The position numbers were made by a program, and so were the translations under genes. Shown in pieces: positions 29,510-37,705 of a stretch of DNA of 64,000 bases (positions are counted from its first letter, which is position 1; each line of letters opens with the position of its first letter). Where the stretch lies: positions 124,001-188,000 of the forward strand of contig JAMOWA010000064.1 in NCBI GenBank assembly GCA_027061805.1. The letters run 5' to 3'. The DNA is from Thermoanaerobaculia bacterium (lineage in GTDB: Bacteria; Acidobacteriota; Thermoanaerobaculia; Thermoanaerobaculales; Sulfomarinibacteraceae). The notes beneath the pieces are model-generated. The model was not told the origin of the DNA. It worked only from the letters and a program-made list of their open reading frames with translations, and ran no database searches.

Positions 29510-29770
29510 GCCACCCCCACCCGCCCGGTGGGGAGGTGAAGACGTGAGGGCGTGAAGACGTGAAGACGTCCCCCCACCCTCCATGAGAAGGGTCGGTGTC
29601 GGTGTCCGTGACCGTGACCGTGACCGTGTCCGTGTCTGTGTCCGTGCCGGTGGCCGTGTCCGTGTCGGGGTCAGGGTCCGTGGCCGGGTCCGTGGCCGTC
29701 TCCGGATCACGGTCACGCTCACGGTCAGGGACACGGGCATGGGCAGGCCTGGGCCACGCACACGGTCGGC
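29510..29770 (+). repeat. Mosaic intergenic repeat, locus 3
   Basis: Direct copy of the locus 2 unit: CACCCGCCCGGTGGGGAGG, GAAGACGTGAGGGCGTGAAG, CCTCCATGAGAAGGGTCGG, then hexamer runs GTGACC/GTGTCC for about 170 bases. It occupies the divergent gap between the four-helix-bundle gene and the mechanosensitive channel gene, ending about 50 bases before the latter's start. Confidence 0.8.
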
Positions 29771-29821
29771 GTCGGGAACATCGACCCGGTATGATGGATG
29801 GCATCAGCACAGGGAGACACC

Positions 29822-30886
29822 ATGGACCCCGCAGCACTGACCGGCATCCTGAAGGCCCTCATTCCCGTGGTCCTGGTGGTGATCGCCACCGTCGTGGCGG
29901 AGTGGGTGGGCATCCGGCTCTCGACACGCCGGCGCGCGCTGGGACGCGGGCTCGCGTTCCGCCACCAGACCATCATGATCCTCATCGCCGCTGCCGGGCT
30001 CCTGGGAGTGCTGCTCACACTGCCCATCTCCGACGTCAAGCGGGGGCATCTCTTCACGCTCACCGGCATCGCGATCACCGCCATCATCACGCTCTCTTCC
30101 ACCACCCTCGCCGGCAACGCCATGGCCGGCCTCATGCTCCGCGCGGTCCGGAACTTCGGGACCGGGGACTACATCTCCGTGGGCGAGGTCCACGGGCGCG
30201 TCACCGAGTTCGGCCTCATCCACACCGAGATCCAGACCCAGAGCAGCGACCTGGTGACGCTTCCGAACCTCCTCCTGGTCCGGAACCCGGTGACCGTGAT
30301 CCGGGAGTCGGGCACCTTCATCCACGCCACCGTGTCCCTGGGCTACGACGTGCACCACGACCTGGTGGAGGCCCTGCTGGTCCAGGCCGCCACATCCATC
30401 GGCCTCGAGGACGTCTTCGTCCGGATCCTGGAGCTCGGGGACCACTCCGTCACCTACCGCGTCATGGGCCGGCTCACCGACCTCACGAGCTACCTCGGGG
30501 CCAGGACGGCCCTCCACCGTGCCGTTCTGGACGCCCTCCACGGTGCGGGCGTGGAGATCGTCTCCCCGGCCTTCCAGAACCAGCGCAGGATCGCCGCCAA
30601 TCGGACCTTCATCCCGACCATCGAGGCGATCCCCGCCCAGGAGGAGGGTGCCATGGCCTCCCCGGATCAGGTGCTCTTCGAGAAGGCCCGGGCCGCCGGG
30701 GAGATCGAGGCCCTGACCAACCGGTTGACGGCGCTCTCCCAGGGAGCGGAGCGCCTCAAGGAGGAGATCAAGAAGGCGCCCCCCGAGGACCACGAAAGGC
30801 TGGAGAGCAAGCTCCAGGCCCGGCTCGACGCCATCGACAAGCTCCAGGCCGTGATCACGAGCCGCCGGAAGCGCATGGAGGAGTGA
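29822..30886 (+). CDS. MscS-family mechanosensitive ion channel
   Basis: Small-conductance mechanosensitive channel homologue of 354 residues that relieves hypo-osmotic pressure. Three N-terminal membrane helices are visible (about 10-28, 46-64, 72-95), with the pore helix and beta domain in LSSTTLAGNAMAGLMLRAVRNFGTGDYI, then VHGRVTEFGLIHTEIQTQSSDLVTLPNLLL, which is diagnostic of MscS. The C-terminal 80 residues form a charged coiled coil (EIEALTNRLTALSQGAERLKEEI). AGGGAG lies shortly before ATG 29822. Confidence 0.9.
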   Translation: MDPAALTGILKALIPVVLVVIATVVAEWVGIRLSTRRRALGRGLAFRHQTIMILIAAAGLLGVLLTLPISDVKRGHLFTLTGIAITAIITLSSTTLAGNAMAGLMLRAVRNFGTGDYISVGEVHGRVTEFGLIHTEIQTQSSDLVTLPNLLLVRNPVTVIRESGTFIHATVSLGYDVHHDLVEALLVQAATSIGLEDVFVRILELGDHSVTYRVMGRLTDLTSYLGARTALHRAVLDALHGAGVEIVSPAFQNQRRIAANRTFIPTIEAIPAQEEGAMASPDQVLFEKARAAGEIEALTNRLTALSQGAERLKEEIKKAPPEDHERLESKLQARLDAIDKLQAVITSRRKRMEE

Positions 30887-30930
30887 CGGAGCGGCCGTGG
30901 AGATGGAGGGCATCCCCCGTCCTCCCGGTC

Positions 30931-30957
30931 GGGAAACGTGAGCCACTTGCAAGAGCC
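30931..30957 (-). repeat. Inverted fragment of the dispersed repeat right end
   Basis: Read on the minus strand, this matches 19542-19567 (CTTGCAAG-T/C-GGCTCACGTTTC), the right end of copy A. It sits 55 bases left of copy B but in opposite orientation, showing that these repeat pieces have been shuffled. Confidence 0.65.
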
Positions 30958-31011
30958 CTTGGCCAGGGTCGATTCTCGTGACGTCGAGCCCCCACCCACC
31001 CGGGAGAATGC

Positions 31012-31136
31012 ACCACGGATTACACGGATTTATTGGATTAAGAAGAAGATAGAATACATCTGGATATACGTTCGATTTCACGCCAGACCGATGGGTATGA
31101 CATTCAGAGAGTTTTTCAAGCGTCTGACGAGAAACG
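31012..31136 (+). repeat. Dispersed ~124-bp ACCACGGATT repeat, copy B
   Basis: Second copy of the element at 19447-19570, same strand, alignable end to end with one small indel. Its translation (RITRIYWIKKKIEYIWIY...) extends the downstream ORF upstream of its true start and should not be taken as protein. It lies 48 bases before the next gene's ATG. Confidence 0.85.
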
Positions 31137-31183
31137 AAGGAAACCCCGCCATCCAACAACCGGCATCCGATATCATCAGTTCG

Positions 31184-31981
31184 ATGAATGTCGGACGCCC
31201 GAGCATCGTTGTGGCCCTCAGCCTGGCCATGGTCCTCCCGGTCATGCCCTCCGGAGCCCACTCCAGCCCCGGCCAGGAAGACAGCCGGACAAAGGCGGCG
31301 AGGCAACTCCTTCAACGGTACAACGAGGAGCTGGCCTCCATCTACGAAGATCTCCAGGAGAACACCCGCCGCTCCAACCGCCGCGCTCTCAGGGGATGCG
31401 AGGATCTGAGGATGGCCTTTACCGAGCGCCTCCTCGGCAACGATATCTCTGCGAAGTTCTTCGGCTACACACTGTTCTTCGAGTCCATCGCCGAGTTTCG
31501 GCTCGGCAGGCTCGACAATGCCGTCTGGGACTGGCAGGTGGCACAATCCATCCTGCCCGAGCTCACGGCCAAGAGCTATCGCAACTTCTCGGACGCGGAA
31601 GACTTTCTCGTGGACAACCGCCTGCCCGCGACCATCGGAGATTCCCTCACTCCGGGCGGGGAGAACAACCACGCCCCCTGCACCGGCCGAAGTAGCCTCA
31701 AGCCCCTGAAGCCCATCAGGCGCATCATGCCCGAGTTCCCTCCCGGTGCAGCCTTGACCGGCTTCAAAGGTACCGTGGTCGTCGAGGTCGTTGTCGGCAC
31801 CGACGGTGTCCCCAGAACCCCCCGCCTCATCGAGTCCTCCGGGGTCACCACCGCCGACGCTGTGGCCCTGCTCGCTCTCCGGGACTGGCGCTTCAGGCCC
31901 GCCCGCTGCGGTGACGAACCCATCGAATCGACCTATAGGCTCGCCGTGGAGTATTCGCAGCGTCCCGGCCGCGTTCACTGA
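31184..31981 (+). CDS. Secreted/periplasmic protein with TonB-like C-terminal domain
   Basis: 265 residues from ATG 31184. A signal peptide (VVALSLAMVLPVMPSGAHS) is followed by a helical, TPR-like region (LLQRYNEELASIYEDLQENTRRS; SIAEFRLGRLDNAVWDWQVAQSI). A C-terminal TonB_C-type fold follows (residues about 175-260: KPIRRIMPEFPPGAALTGFKGTV..., VGTDGVPRTPRLIES, ALLALRDWRFRPA). Unlike true TonB it has no N-terminal membrane anchor with Pro-rich spacer, so it is probably a TonB-domain lipid- or envelope-associated protein of unknown role. The open frame continues upstream only through the dispersed repeat. Confidence 0.7.
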   Translation: MNVGRPSIVVALSLAMVLPVMPSGAHSSPGQEDSRTKAARQLLQRYNEELASIYEDLQENTRRSNRRALRGCEDLRMAFTERLLGNDISAKFFGYTLFFESIAEFRLGRLDNAVWDWQVAQSILPELTAKSYRNFSDAEDFLVDNRLPATIGDSLTPGGENNHAPCTGRSSLKPLKPIRRIMPEFPPGAALTGFKGTVVVEVVVGTDGVPRTPRLIESSGVTTADAVALLALRDWRFRPARCGDEPIESTYRLAVEYSQRPGRVH

Positions 31982-32253
31982 CGCTACCCGTCGCCCGGGT
32001 TGCCGGGTGCACTTTCAATACGGTCGTGGATCGTGAAACCAGGGTTCCTTCGCCGGCCCGGGAGGGGGGCAGAGGGGCACGAGGGAGAATCTCCGAAGTA
32101 CACGACGGCGTCACCGCACTCCGCCACCGCAATCCGATCACCGTCGCGGTTCGCCGCCACCGAACCCCGCAGCTGCAACCCGCCACCGATCCCAGCCACC
32201 GTTCGCGGCGCCCCTCCTGGACTCCCGCACCACCTCCCCTGTAGAGTTGCGGC

Positions 32254-33834
32254 ATGACCTTCGAGCTGGCCATCATCGCCGCCCTCCTCCTGGCAAGCAT
32301 CGTGGGCATGCTGGCCCAGCGCTTCCGCCTGCCCTACACGGTCTCGCTGGTGATCGTCGGCCTCTTCTTCGCCGTGCTCCGGGACCGCTTCTTCCATGGC
32401 TTCGACCCGGGACTCCACCTGACGCCCCAGCTCCTGTTCACCATCCTGCTGCCGGCCCTGGTCTACGAGGCGGCCTTCCACCTGGAGCTGCGGCACTTCC
32501 TCCAGACGTGGCGCACAGTGCTCATCCTGGCGGTCCCCGGGGTGCTCGTGGGCACGGCGCTCACCTTCGGCGCCACCTGGCTGGCCCTCGGCGCGCTCGG
32601 CCTGGAGCTGCCGTGGCAGGTGCTCATCCTGGCGGCCACCATCCTGGCCGCCACGGACCCCGTGGGTGTCCTGGCGCTGCTCCGCGAGGTGGGCGCACCA
32701 CGGCGGCTGGCGGTCATCATGGAGGGCGAGAGCCTGCTCAACGACGGCATCGCCATCGTGGCCTTCGGCGTGGTGATCACGGCGCTGGGCCTGGACCCGC
32801 ACCACGCCTCCCTGTCCTTCCTCTGGGTGATGAAGTTCCTCACCTGGGAGGTCCTCGGGGCGATCCTCATCGGCGGGGCCATCGGACTGGGCCTCTCGTG
32901 GCTCACCTCCACCATCGACGACCACCTCATCGAGATCACGCTCACCACCATCTCGGCCTTCGGCAGCTTCCTGCTGGCCGACCAGGCCCACGCCTCGGGG
33001 ATCATCGCCTGCCTCGTGGCCGGCGTGCTCTCGGGCAACGTGGGCGCCACCTACGGCATGTCGGCCTCCACACGGGTGGCCGTCACCTCCTTCTGGGAGT
33101 ACGCAGCCTTCGCCGCCAACTCCATCATCTTCCTGCTGGTGGGCCTGGAGACCTCGCCCGTGCGCCTGCTCCGCTTCGCGCCGGTGATCCTGGTGGTGTG
33201 GCTGGCCATGCAGCTGGCCCGGGCCCTCTTCATCGCGGGCTCCCTCCCCATCATGGAACCCACCCGCTTCACCAACCGGCGGGGGCTCGTGGCGATCCTC
33301 ACCTGGGGGGGCCTCCGGGGCGGCGTGGCCATGGTGCTCGCCATGTCCGTACCCAGGACCTGGGCCTGGCGTCAGGAGCTCATCGACGTGGTCTTCGGTG
33401 CGGTGCTCATGACCATCCTGGTGCAGGCGCCCACCATGCCCCTGGTGCTGCGGCTCTTCGGCGTGGGCCGCGACCCCCGCCGGCGCGAGGCCGCCGTGCT
33501 GCTGCGCACCCGGATCCGCGCCCTCAACGAGGCCGAGCGCTACCTGGAGCGCCAGCACGAGGCCGGCGCCGTGCTGCCGGAGATCTACGAGGCGATCCGC
33601 AGGGACCTCATGGCCCGGCGGGAGGCCCTGGAGGCCGAGGGCCAGCGGCTCCACGTGGACGCCTCGGACATCCTGGACGAGGAGCGCCGGGAGCTCGAGC
33701 GCCAGCTGGCCCTGGTGGAGAAGGAGACCGTCCGGCAGGCCTTCGCCCAGGGTGTCCTGGACGAGCACCTCATGCGCCGCCTGGTGCAGGAGCTGGACGA
33801 TCGCATCCTTTCCCTGGAGGGAACCGGTCACTGA
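32254..33834 (+). CDS. CPA1-family Na+(K+)/H+ antiporter
   Basis: Inner-membrane monovalent cation/proton antiporter, 526 residues, NhaP/NHE type. About 12 membrane helices occupy the first 410 residues. Ion-binding motifs are visible: AATDPVGVLALL (Asp in the TM5 'DPV' motif) and MEGESLLNDGIAIV (Asn-Asp of TM6), plus WGGLRGGVAMVLAM. The last ~115 residues are a hydrophilic helical tail (RRDLMARREALEAEGQRLHV) typical of cytoplasmic regulatory domains. It stands alone, with a 272-base featureless gap upstream and 177 bases downstream. Confidence 0.92.
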   Translation: MTFELAIIAALLLASIVGMLAQRFRLPYTVSLVIVGLFFAVLRDRFFHGFDPGLHLTPQLLFTILLPALVYEAAFHLELRHFLQTWRTVLILAVPGVLVGTALTFGATWLALGALGLELPWQVLILAATILAATDPVGVLALLREVGAPRRLAVIMEGESLLNDGIAIVAFGVVITALGLDPHHASLSFLWVMKFLTWEVLGAILIGGAIGLGLSWLTSTIDDHLIEITLTTISAFGSFLLADQAHASGIIACLVAGVLSGNVGATYGMSASTRVAVTSFWEYAAFAANSIIFLLVGLETSPVRLLRFAPVILVVWLAMQLARALFIAGSLPIMEPTRFTNRRGLVAILTWGGLRGGVAMVLAMSVPRTWAWRQELIDVVFGAVLMTILVQAPTMPLVLRLFGVGRDPRRREAAVLLRTRIRALNEAERYLERQHEAGAVLPEIYEAIRRDLMARREALEAEGQRLHVDASDILDEERRELERQLALVEKETVRQAFAQGVLDEHLMRRLVQELDDRILSLEGTGH

Positions 33835-34011
33835 GATCCGTCCCGGAATCCAACCCCGGTCCATCTCCACGGCCACGATGACAGCCGGGACCTCCAGACC
33901 CGGACAGCCTCAGGGACCACCCTGGCGCCAGCCACACCGCCGTCTCCCCACCATCGCCCCTTCAGGGAACCTTTCCGGCCCCGCCGGGTCACACTCCACA
34001 GGAGGTGCCCC

Positions 34012-34713
34012 ATGCGAGACCACCAACCGATCCATGAGAAGGCGTTGGATGCACCGGCCTGGCCCTGGATGGAGGGGGACCGGTCCCGGCGGCGGATCGT
34101 CCGGGCCGCGCTGGCCACGGCGGCCGTGCTCCACGTGGCCGCCTTCGCCGTGCACTGGCCCGCGCTCCGGACCCCCCTGGAACGCGCCATGGAGGACCAC
34201 GGTCCCATCTTCGTCCTCCGGCAGGTTCGTTTCCTGCCGCCACCCCCTCCGTCCGTGGACCTCCCGAAACCTCCCGCCCGGACCGTCCCGCTCCCCGATC
34301 CCACGCCTGAGGAGCCCGAGGTGATCCGGGAGCACACCGTGGGCTCCGAGGTGCCCCTCGACGATGTCTGGGTGCCCGCGTCTCCCTCCGACATCCCCGC
34401 CCCGCCACGGCCGGCGCAACCCCGGGTCTACCAGGTGGGCGTGGACATCGCCCCGCCGCGGGTGATCCACAGGGTCCAGCCCGTCTACACCAGGGCGGCC
34501 CTGGCCGCGCGGCTCCAGGGCGTGGTGATCCTGGAGGCCGTCATCGACACGGAGGGAAGGGTGACCTCGCTCGAGGTCCTGCGCGGCCTCGGGCTCGGGC
34601 TCACCGAGAGCGCCGTGGCCGCCGTTCGGCAGTGGCGCTTCGAGCCCTCCACCGCCAACGGGCGCCCCGTGCGGGTGCTCTACCGCCTCACCGTGGTCTT
34701 CCGCATCGAGTAG
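34012..34713 (+). CDS. Energy transducer TonB-like protein
   Basis: 233 residues with CAGGAGGTG upstream of ATG 34012. Cytoplasmic N-terminus, one membrane helix (about 28-46), a Pro-rich periplasmic spacer (PPPPPSVDLPKPPARTVPLP) and a TonB C-terminal domain (IHRVQPVYTRAALAARLQG, VVILEAVIDTEGRVTSLEVL, AVAAVRQWRFEPSTANGRPV). TonB couples proton motive force to outer-membrane transporters via ExbBD. No exbB/exbD or TonB-dependent receptor lies in the window, so its partner is not known. Confidence 0.88.
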   Translation: MRDHQPIHEKALDAPAWPWMEGDRSRRRIVRAALATAAVLHVAAFAVHWPALRTPLERAMEDHGPIFVLRQVRFLPPPPPSVDLPKPPARTVPLPDPTPEEPEVIREHTVGSEVPLDDVWVPASPSDIPAPPRPAQPRVYQVGVDIAPPRVIHRVQPVYTRAALAARLQGVVILEAVIDTEGRVTSLEVLRGLGLGLTESAVAAVRQWRFEPSTANGRPVRVLYRLTVVFRIE

Positions 34714-34788
34714 GCGGCCCACCCCAGGGTCCCCGGGAGCCCGGGGAAGGAGTAGAATGCCGGGCATCACGCTGTCCGGAGGGTCCCC

Positions 34789-36828
34789 ATGACCGACACC
34801 AGGCTCGAGCTGCCCGAAAATGCCTACCGCGAGCTGAAGCCCGGCGAGAGCTACACGCCCGTGATCCCCGACGAGAAGGGGATCCTCGAGATCACCGTAC
34901 GCTCGGTGGGCCTCGGGATCTTCTTCGGGATCCTGTTCTCCGCCGCCGCGGCCTACATCGCCCTGAAGCTGGGCCAGGGCATCGAGTCGGCCATCCCCAT
35001 CTCCATCCTGGCCATCGGGGCCTCGGCCCTCTTCGCGCGGCGCTCCACCCTGCTCGAGAACATCAACATCCTGGCCATCGGGGCCACCTCGGGCATCCTG
35101 GTGGGCGGCTCGGTCTTCACCATGCCGGCCATCTACGTGCTGGGGCTCCAGGACCGGTCCTCCTTCTTCCAGATCTTCATCGTGCCCTTCCTGGGGGCGG
35201 CCCTGGGCGTGGTCTTCCTGATCCCCTTCCGGCGGTACTTCGTGGCGGACATGCACGGCAGGCTCCCCTTCCCCGAGGGGACGGCCATCACCGAGATCCT
35301 GATGACCGGGGAGCGGGGCGGCCAGCAGGCGAAGGTGCTGGTCTCCGCCATGGGCCTGGGATTCCTCTTCGACCTGGTGCCCCTGACCTTCGGGGCCTGG
35401 CGGGACGTCTTCACCACCGAGCTGGTGCGGCCCCTCCACGTGCTCACCGACAGGGTGAAGGCCGTCTTCGCCCTCAACACCTCGGCGGCCGTGCTGGGCC
35501 TGGGCTACATCATCGGTGTCCGCTACGCCTCCATCATCTGCGCGGGCTCCTTCCTGGCCTACTTCGTGCTGATCCCCCTGGTGGCCTGGTTCGGGGCCCA
35601 CATCCCGGGTCCCATCACCGAGGGCCTGCCACCCATCGCCGCCATGGACGTGGACGCCATCTTTACCAACTACGTGCGCTACATCGGCATCGGCGGCATC
35701 TTCATGGCCGGCCTGATCTCCATCGTCAAGATGCTGCCCGTCATGGGCCAGGCGCTCACCAAGGCCTTCGCCGAGCTCCGGAAGATCGCCGCGGGCGGCC
35801 TGAAGCAGGAGAGCACCAGCCGCGTGGAGTCCGACATCCCCATGGGCGTGGTGCTCCTGCTGACCGCGGCCATCACCGTGGCCATCTGGGTCTACTTCCG
35901 CTTCTCCGTGCTCGCCGACATGCCCGGGGCCACACGGCTGGCCACCCTGAGCCTGATCCTGACCCTGGTGATCTCCTTCCTCTTCGCCGCGGTCTCGGCC
36001 TGGGCCGTGGCCATGATCTCGGTGACCCCCATCTCGGGCATGACGCTGACCACGCTCATCGTGGCCGCGGTCCTCCTGGCGAAGATGGGCCTCACGGGCC
36101 CCGCCGGCATGCTCGCCACCCTGCTCATCGGCGGCGTGGTCTGCACGGCGCTCTCCATGACCGGCTCGCTGGTGACCCAGTTCAAGATCGCCTACTGGCT
36201 GGGAGGCACGCCCCGGCGCGTCGAGTGGTCCAACATCCTGGGATCCGCCGTGGCCTCCATCACCGTGACCGCCATGATCATGCTCTTCGCCTCGGTCTAC
36301 GGCTACACCCACTCGCCGGCCCACCCCAACCCCATGCCGGCGCCCCAGGCCAACGCCATGGCCGCCGTGATCCAGAGCGTCATGAGCTCCGCCCAGGCTC
36401 CCTGGCTCCTCTACGGCGTGGGTGCCGTCATCGCCCTCATCGTGGAGATGCTGGGGATCTCAGCCCTGGCCTTCGCCCTGGGGATGTACCTGCCCATCGA
36501 GCTGAACACCCCCATCCTCTTCGGGGCCCTGGTGGCCGAGTACGTGCGCCGCCGCTCCCCCGACGAGATCACGCTGAAGGCCCGCAACAACCGCGGCACC
36601 CTCATCGCCTCGGGGCTCATCGCCGGAGGGGCCCTGGCCGGCGTGGCCGACGGCGTGGTCCGCATGGTGGCCGACTGGCGGAAGTTCACCATCCCGGGCC
36701 TCGACAACACCGGGCCCTGGGGCAACTGGCTCGGCCTCGGCATGTTCTTCCTGCTGGCAGCCTTCGTGATCTGGGACGCGGCCCGCGCGAAGCCCGAGGA
36801 GGGCGCCGGGCCGGAGATCTCTCTGTAG
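34789..36828 (+). CDS. OPT family oligopeptide/metal transporter
   Basis: Proton-coupled symporter of the oligopeptide transporter superfamily, 679 residues with about 14-16 membrane helices. It shows OPT features: ELTVRS-type N-terminus (LEITVRSVGLGIFFGILFSAAAAYIALK), the early LGQGIESAIPISILAIG segment, PFRRYFVADMHGRLPFPEGTA and a C-terminal ALGMYLPIELNTPILFGALVAEYVRR. Bacterial OPT members import small peptides or metal chelates; which one is not evident. GGAGGG precedes ATG 34789. Confidence 0.92.
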   Translation: MTDTRLELPENAYRELKPGESYTPVIPDEKGILEITVRSVGLGIFFGILFSAAAAYIALKLGQGIESAIPISILAIGASALFARRSTLLENINILAIGATSGILVGGSVFTMPAIYVLGLQDRSSFFQIFIVPFLGAALGVVFLIPFRRYFVADMHGRLPFPEGTAITEILMTGERGGQQAKVLVSAMGLGFLFDLVPLTFGAWRDVFTTELVRPLHVLTDRVKAVFALNTSAAVLGLGYIIGVRYASIICAGSFLAYFVLIPLVAWFGAHIPGPITEGLPPIAAMDVDAIFTNYVRYIGIGGIFMAGLISIVKMLPVMGQALTKAFAELRKIAAGGLKQESTSRVESDIPMGVVLLLTAAITVAIWVYFRFSVLADMPGATRLATLSLILTLVISFLFAAVSAWAVAMISVTPISGMTLTTLIVAAVLLAKMGLTGPAGMLATLLIGGVVCTALSMTGSLVTQFKIAYWLGGTPRRVEWSNILGSAVASITVTAMIMLFASVYGYTHSPAHPNPMPAPQANAMAAVIQSVMSSAQAPWLLYGVGAVIALIVEMLGISALAFALGMYLPIELNTPILFGALVAEYVRRRSPDEITLKARNNRGTLIASGLIAGGALAGVADGVVRMVADWRKFTIPGLDNTGPWGNWLGLGMFFLLAAFVIWDAARAKPEEGAGPEISL

Positions 36829-36938
36829 GAGGCTGTTGCGTCATCTCCAACATGCCTGGGCAGATCGAGATGCGATGGTATCGGGTCTGCCTTGCCCCGA
36901 GGTGGGGGGTCTGTCCACGCCGTGGAGGCCGATATCCT

Positions 36939-37029
36939 GGAGCGCGGATTTCCGTCCGCAGGGACCACCATCCGTATCCGCCCCCATCCTCCTGCAACCC
37001 GGGGGAATGCGGGCTGAAGCCCGCGCTCC
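36939..37029. repeat. Paired REP-like palindromes
   Basis: The ends are a perfect 9-bp inverted repeat, GGAGCGCGG (36939-36947) and CCGCGCTCC (37021-37029). Each side carries its own hairpin: GCGGA-TTTCCG-TCCGC (36944-36959) and GCGGGCT-GA-AGCCCGC (37009-37024). This inside-out pair resembles bacterial interspersed mosaic elements. It lies between the OPT gene and the tRNA promoter. Confidence 0.75.
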
Positions 37030-37053
37030 GCGGATCCCGGCCCGAAGGCGTCA

Positions 37054-37114
37054 CACCAGCGCAACGACCTCCGTAGCGCCCGGTATTGACAGTCCGGTGA
37101 TCCCTTGTTAGATT
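37054..37114 (+). promoter_or_regulatory. tRNA-Gly promoter with conserved upstream block
   Basis: TTGACA (37086-37091), 17-base spacer, TAGATT (37109-37114). The 38 bases from 37054 to 37091 match 8591-8628 upstream of the leu operon at about 30 positions, including ACGACCTCCG at the same 22-base offset from TTGACA. Confidence 0.75.
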
Positions 37115-37117
37115 GAC

Positions 37118-37139
37118 GCTCCCCGGCGCACCGGGGAGC
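37118..37139 (+). promoter_or_regulatory. Perfect hairpin in the tRNA-Gly 5' leader
   Basis: GCTCCCCGG-CGCA-CCGGGGAGC, a 9-bp perfect stem with a tetraloop, lies between the -10 box and the tRNA, three bases from the mature 5' end. It would form in the precursor, next to the RNase P cleavage site, or may act at the DNA level near the transcription start. Confidence 0.6.
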
Positions 37140-37142
37140 TGA

Positions 37143-37217
<75 letters not shown>

Positions 37218-37223
37218 TTTTTT

Positions 37224-37690
37224 GTGCCCGTCCCCCGCCCGCCCTCGTGAAACGTGAAACGTGAAACGAAAGAGCGTCAGGGCGTGAGAGCGTCAGGGAG
37301 CCCGCACACCGTGCGAGGTCCGACAACCACCACACGCAGGGGTGCAGGGGAGAGGGGGAGAACCCGTCACGGCCACGGACACGGTCTCGGACAGGGTCAC
37401 GGTCAGGGACATGGACACGGTCAGGGTCGGGAGCGGGTACCGGGGCGGAGGTGGAAGGACGACACTGCCCTGCCCTCCCCTGGCATTCACTCCGGAAATG
37501 CCTCATTCGTTTCACGTTTCACGTTTCACGTTTCACGTTTCACGAACGGCCGGGCGGGTGGGCGGCTGTCGCACCTCGCACGGGCGGGAGGGTGGGCGTC
37601 GCACGGAGGGCCGGGCGGGTGTCGCACCGCCACCCCTGTGCCCTCTTTCGTTTCACGTTTCACCTTTCACGTTTCACGAACAGCCGGCCG
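37224..37690. repeat. Mosaic intergenic repeat, locus 4
   Basis: Longest locus. In order: inverted heptamer run (CGTGAAA)n with CGAAAGAG; GCGTCAGGGCGTGAG units; GCAGGGGTGCAGGGG and a CCGTCACGG block; hexamer run of GGACAC/GGTCAC type (about 37370-37430); CTCATTCG then five TTTCACG (37505-37545); AACGGCCGGGCGGGTGGGCG; TGCCCTCTTTCG then a second TTTCACG run (37645-37680). It fills the gap between the tRNA and the convergent acyl-CoA dehydrogenase gene. No gene is seen. Confidence 0.85.
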
Positions 37691-37705
37691 GCCGGGCTCC
37701 ACCCT

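Noticed and set aside
29596-30981. Plus-strand ORF starting with Val-Ser/Val-Thr repeats
   Set aside because: The start is translation of the GTGTCC/GTGACC hexamer run; the rest is an out-of-frame reading of the MscS gene.
30938-31183. N-terminal extension of the TonB-domain protein encoded by repeat copy B
   Set aside because: The extension is the translated dispersed repeat; the ATG at 31184 gives a proper signal peptide.
33910-36324. Minus-strand ORF of 804 codons opposite the TonB-like and OPT genes
   Set aside because: Low-complexity Gly/His/Asp-rich shadow of well-supported plus-strand genes.
37505-37680. TTTCACG heptamer runs as a CRISPR array or iteron origin
   Set aside because: Seven-base units are directly tandem with no spacers; no rep gene or AT-rich melting region is near, and the same runs recur at many loci.
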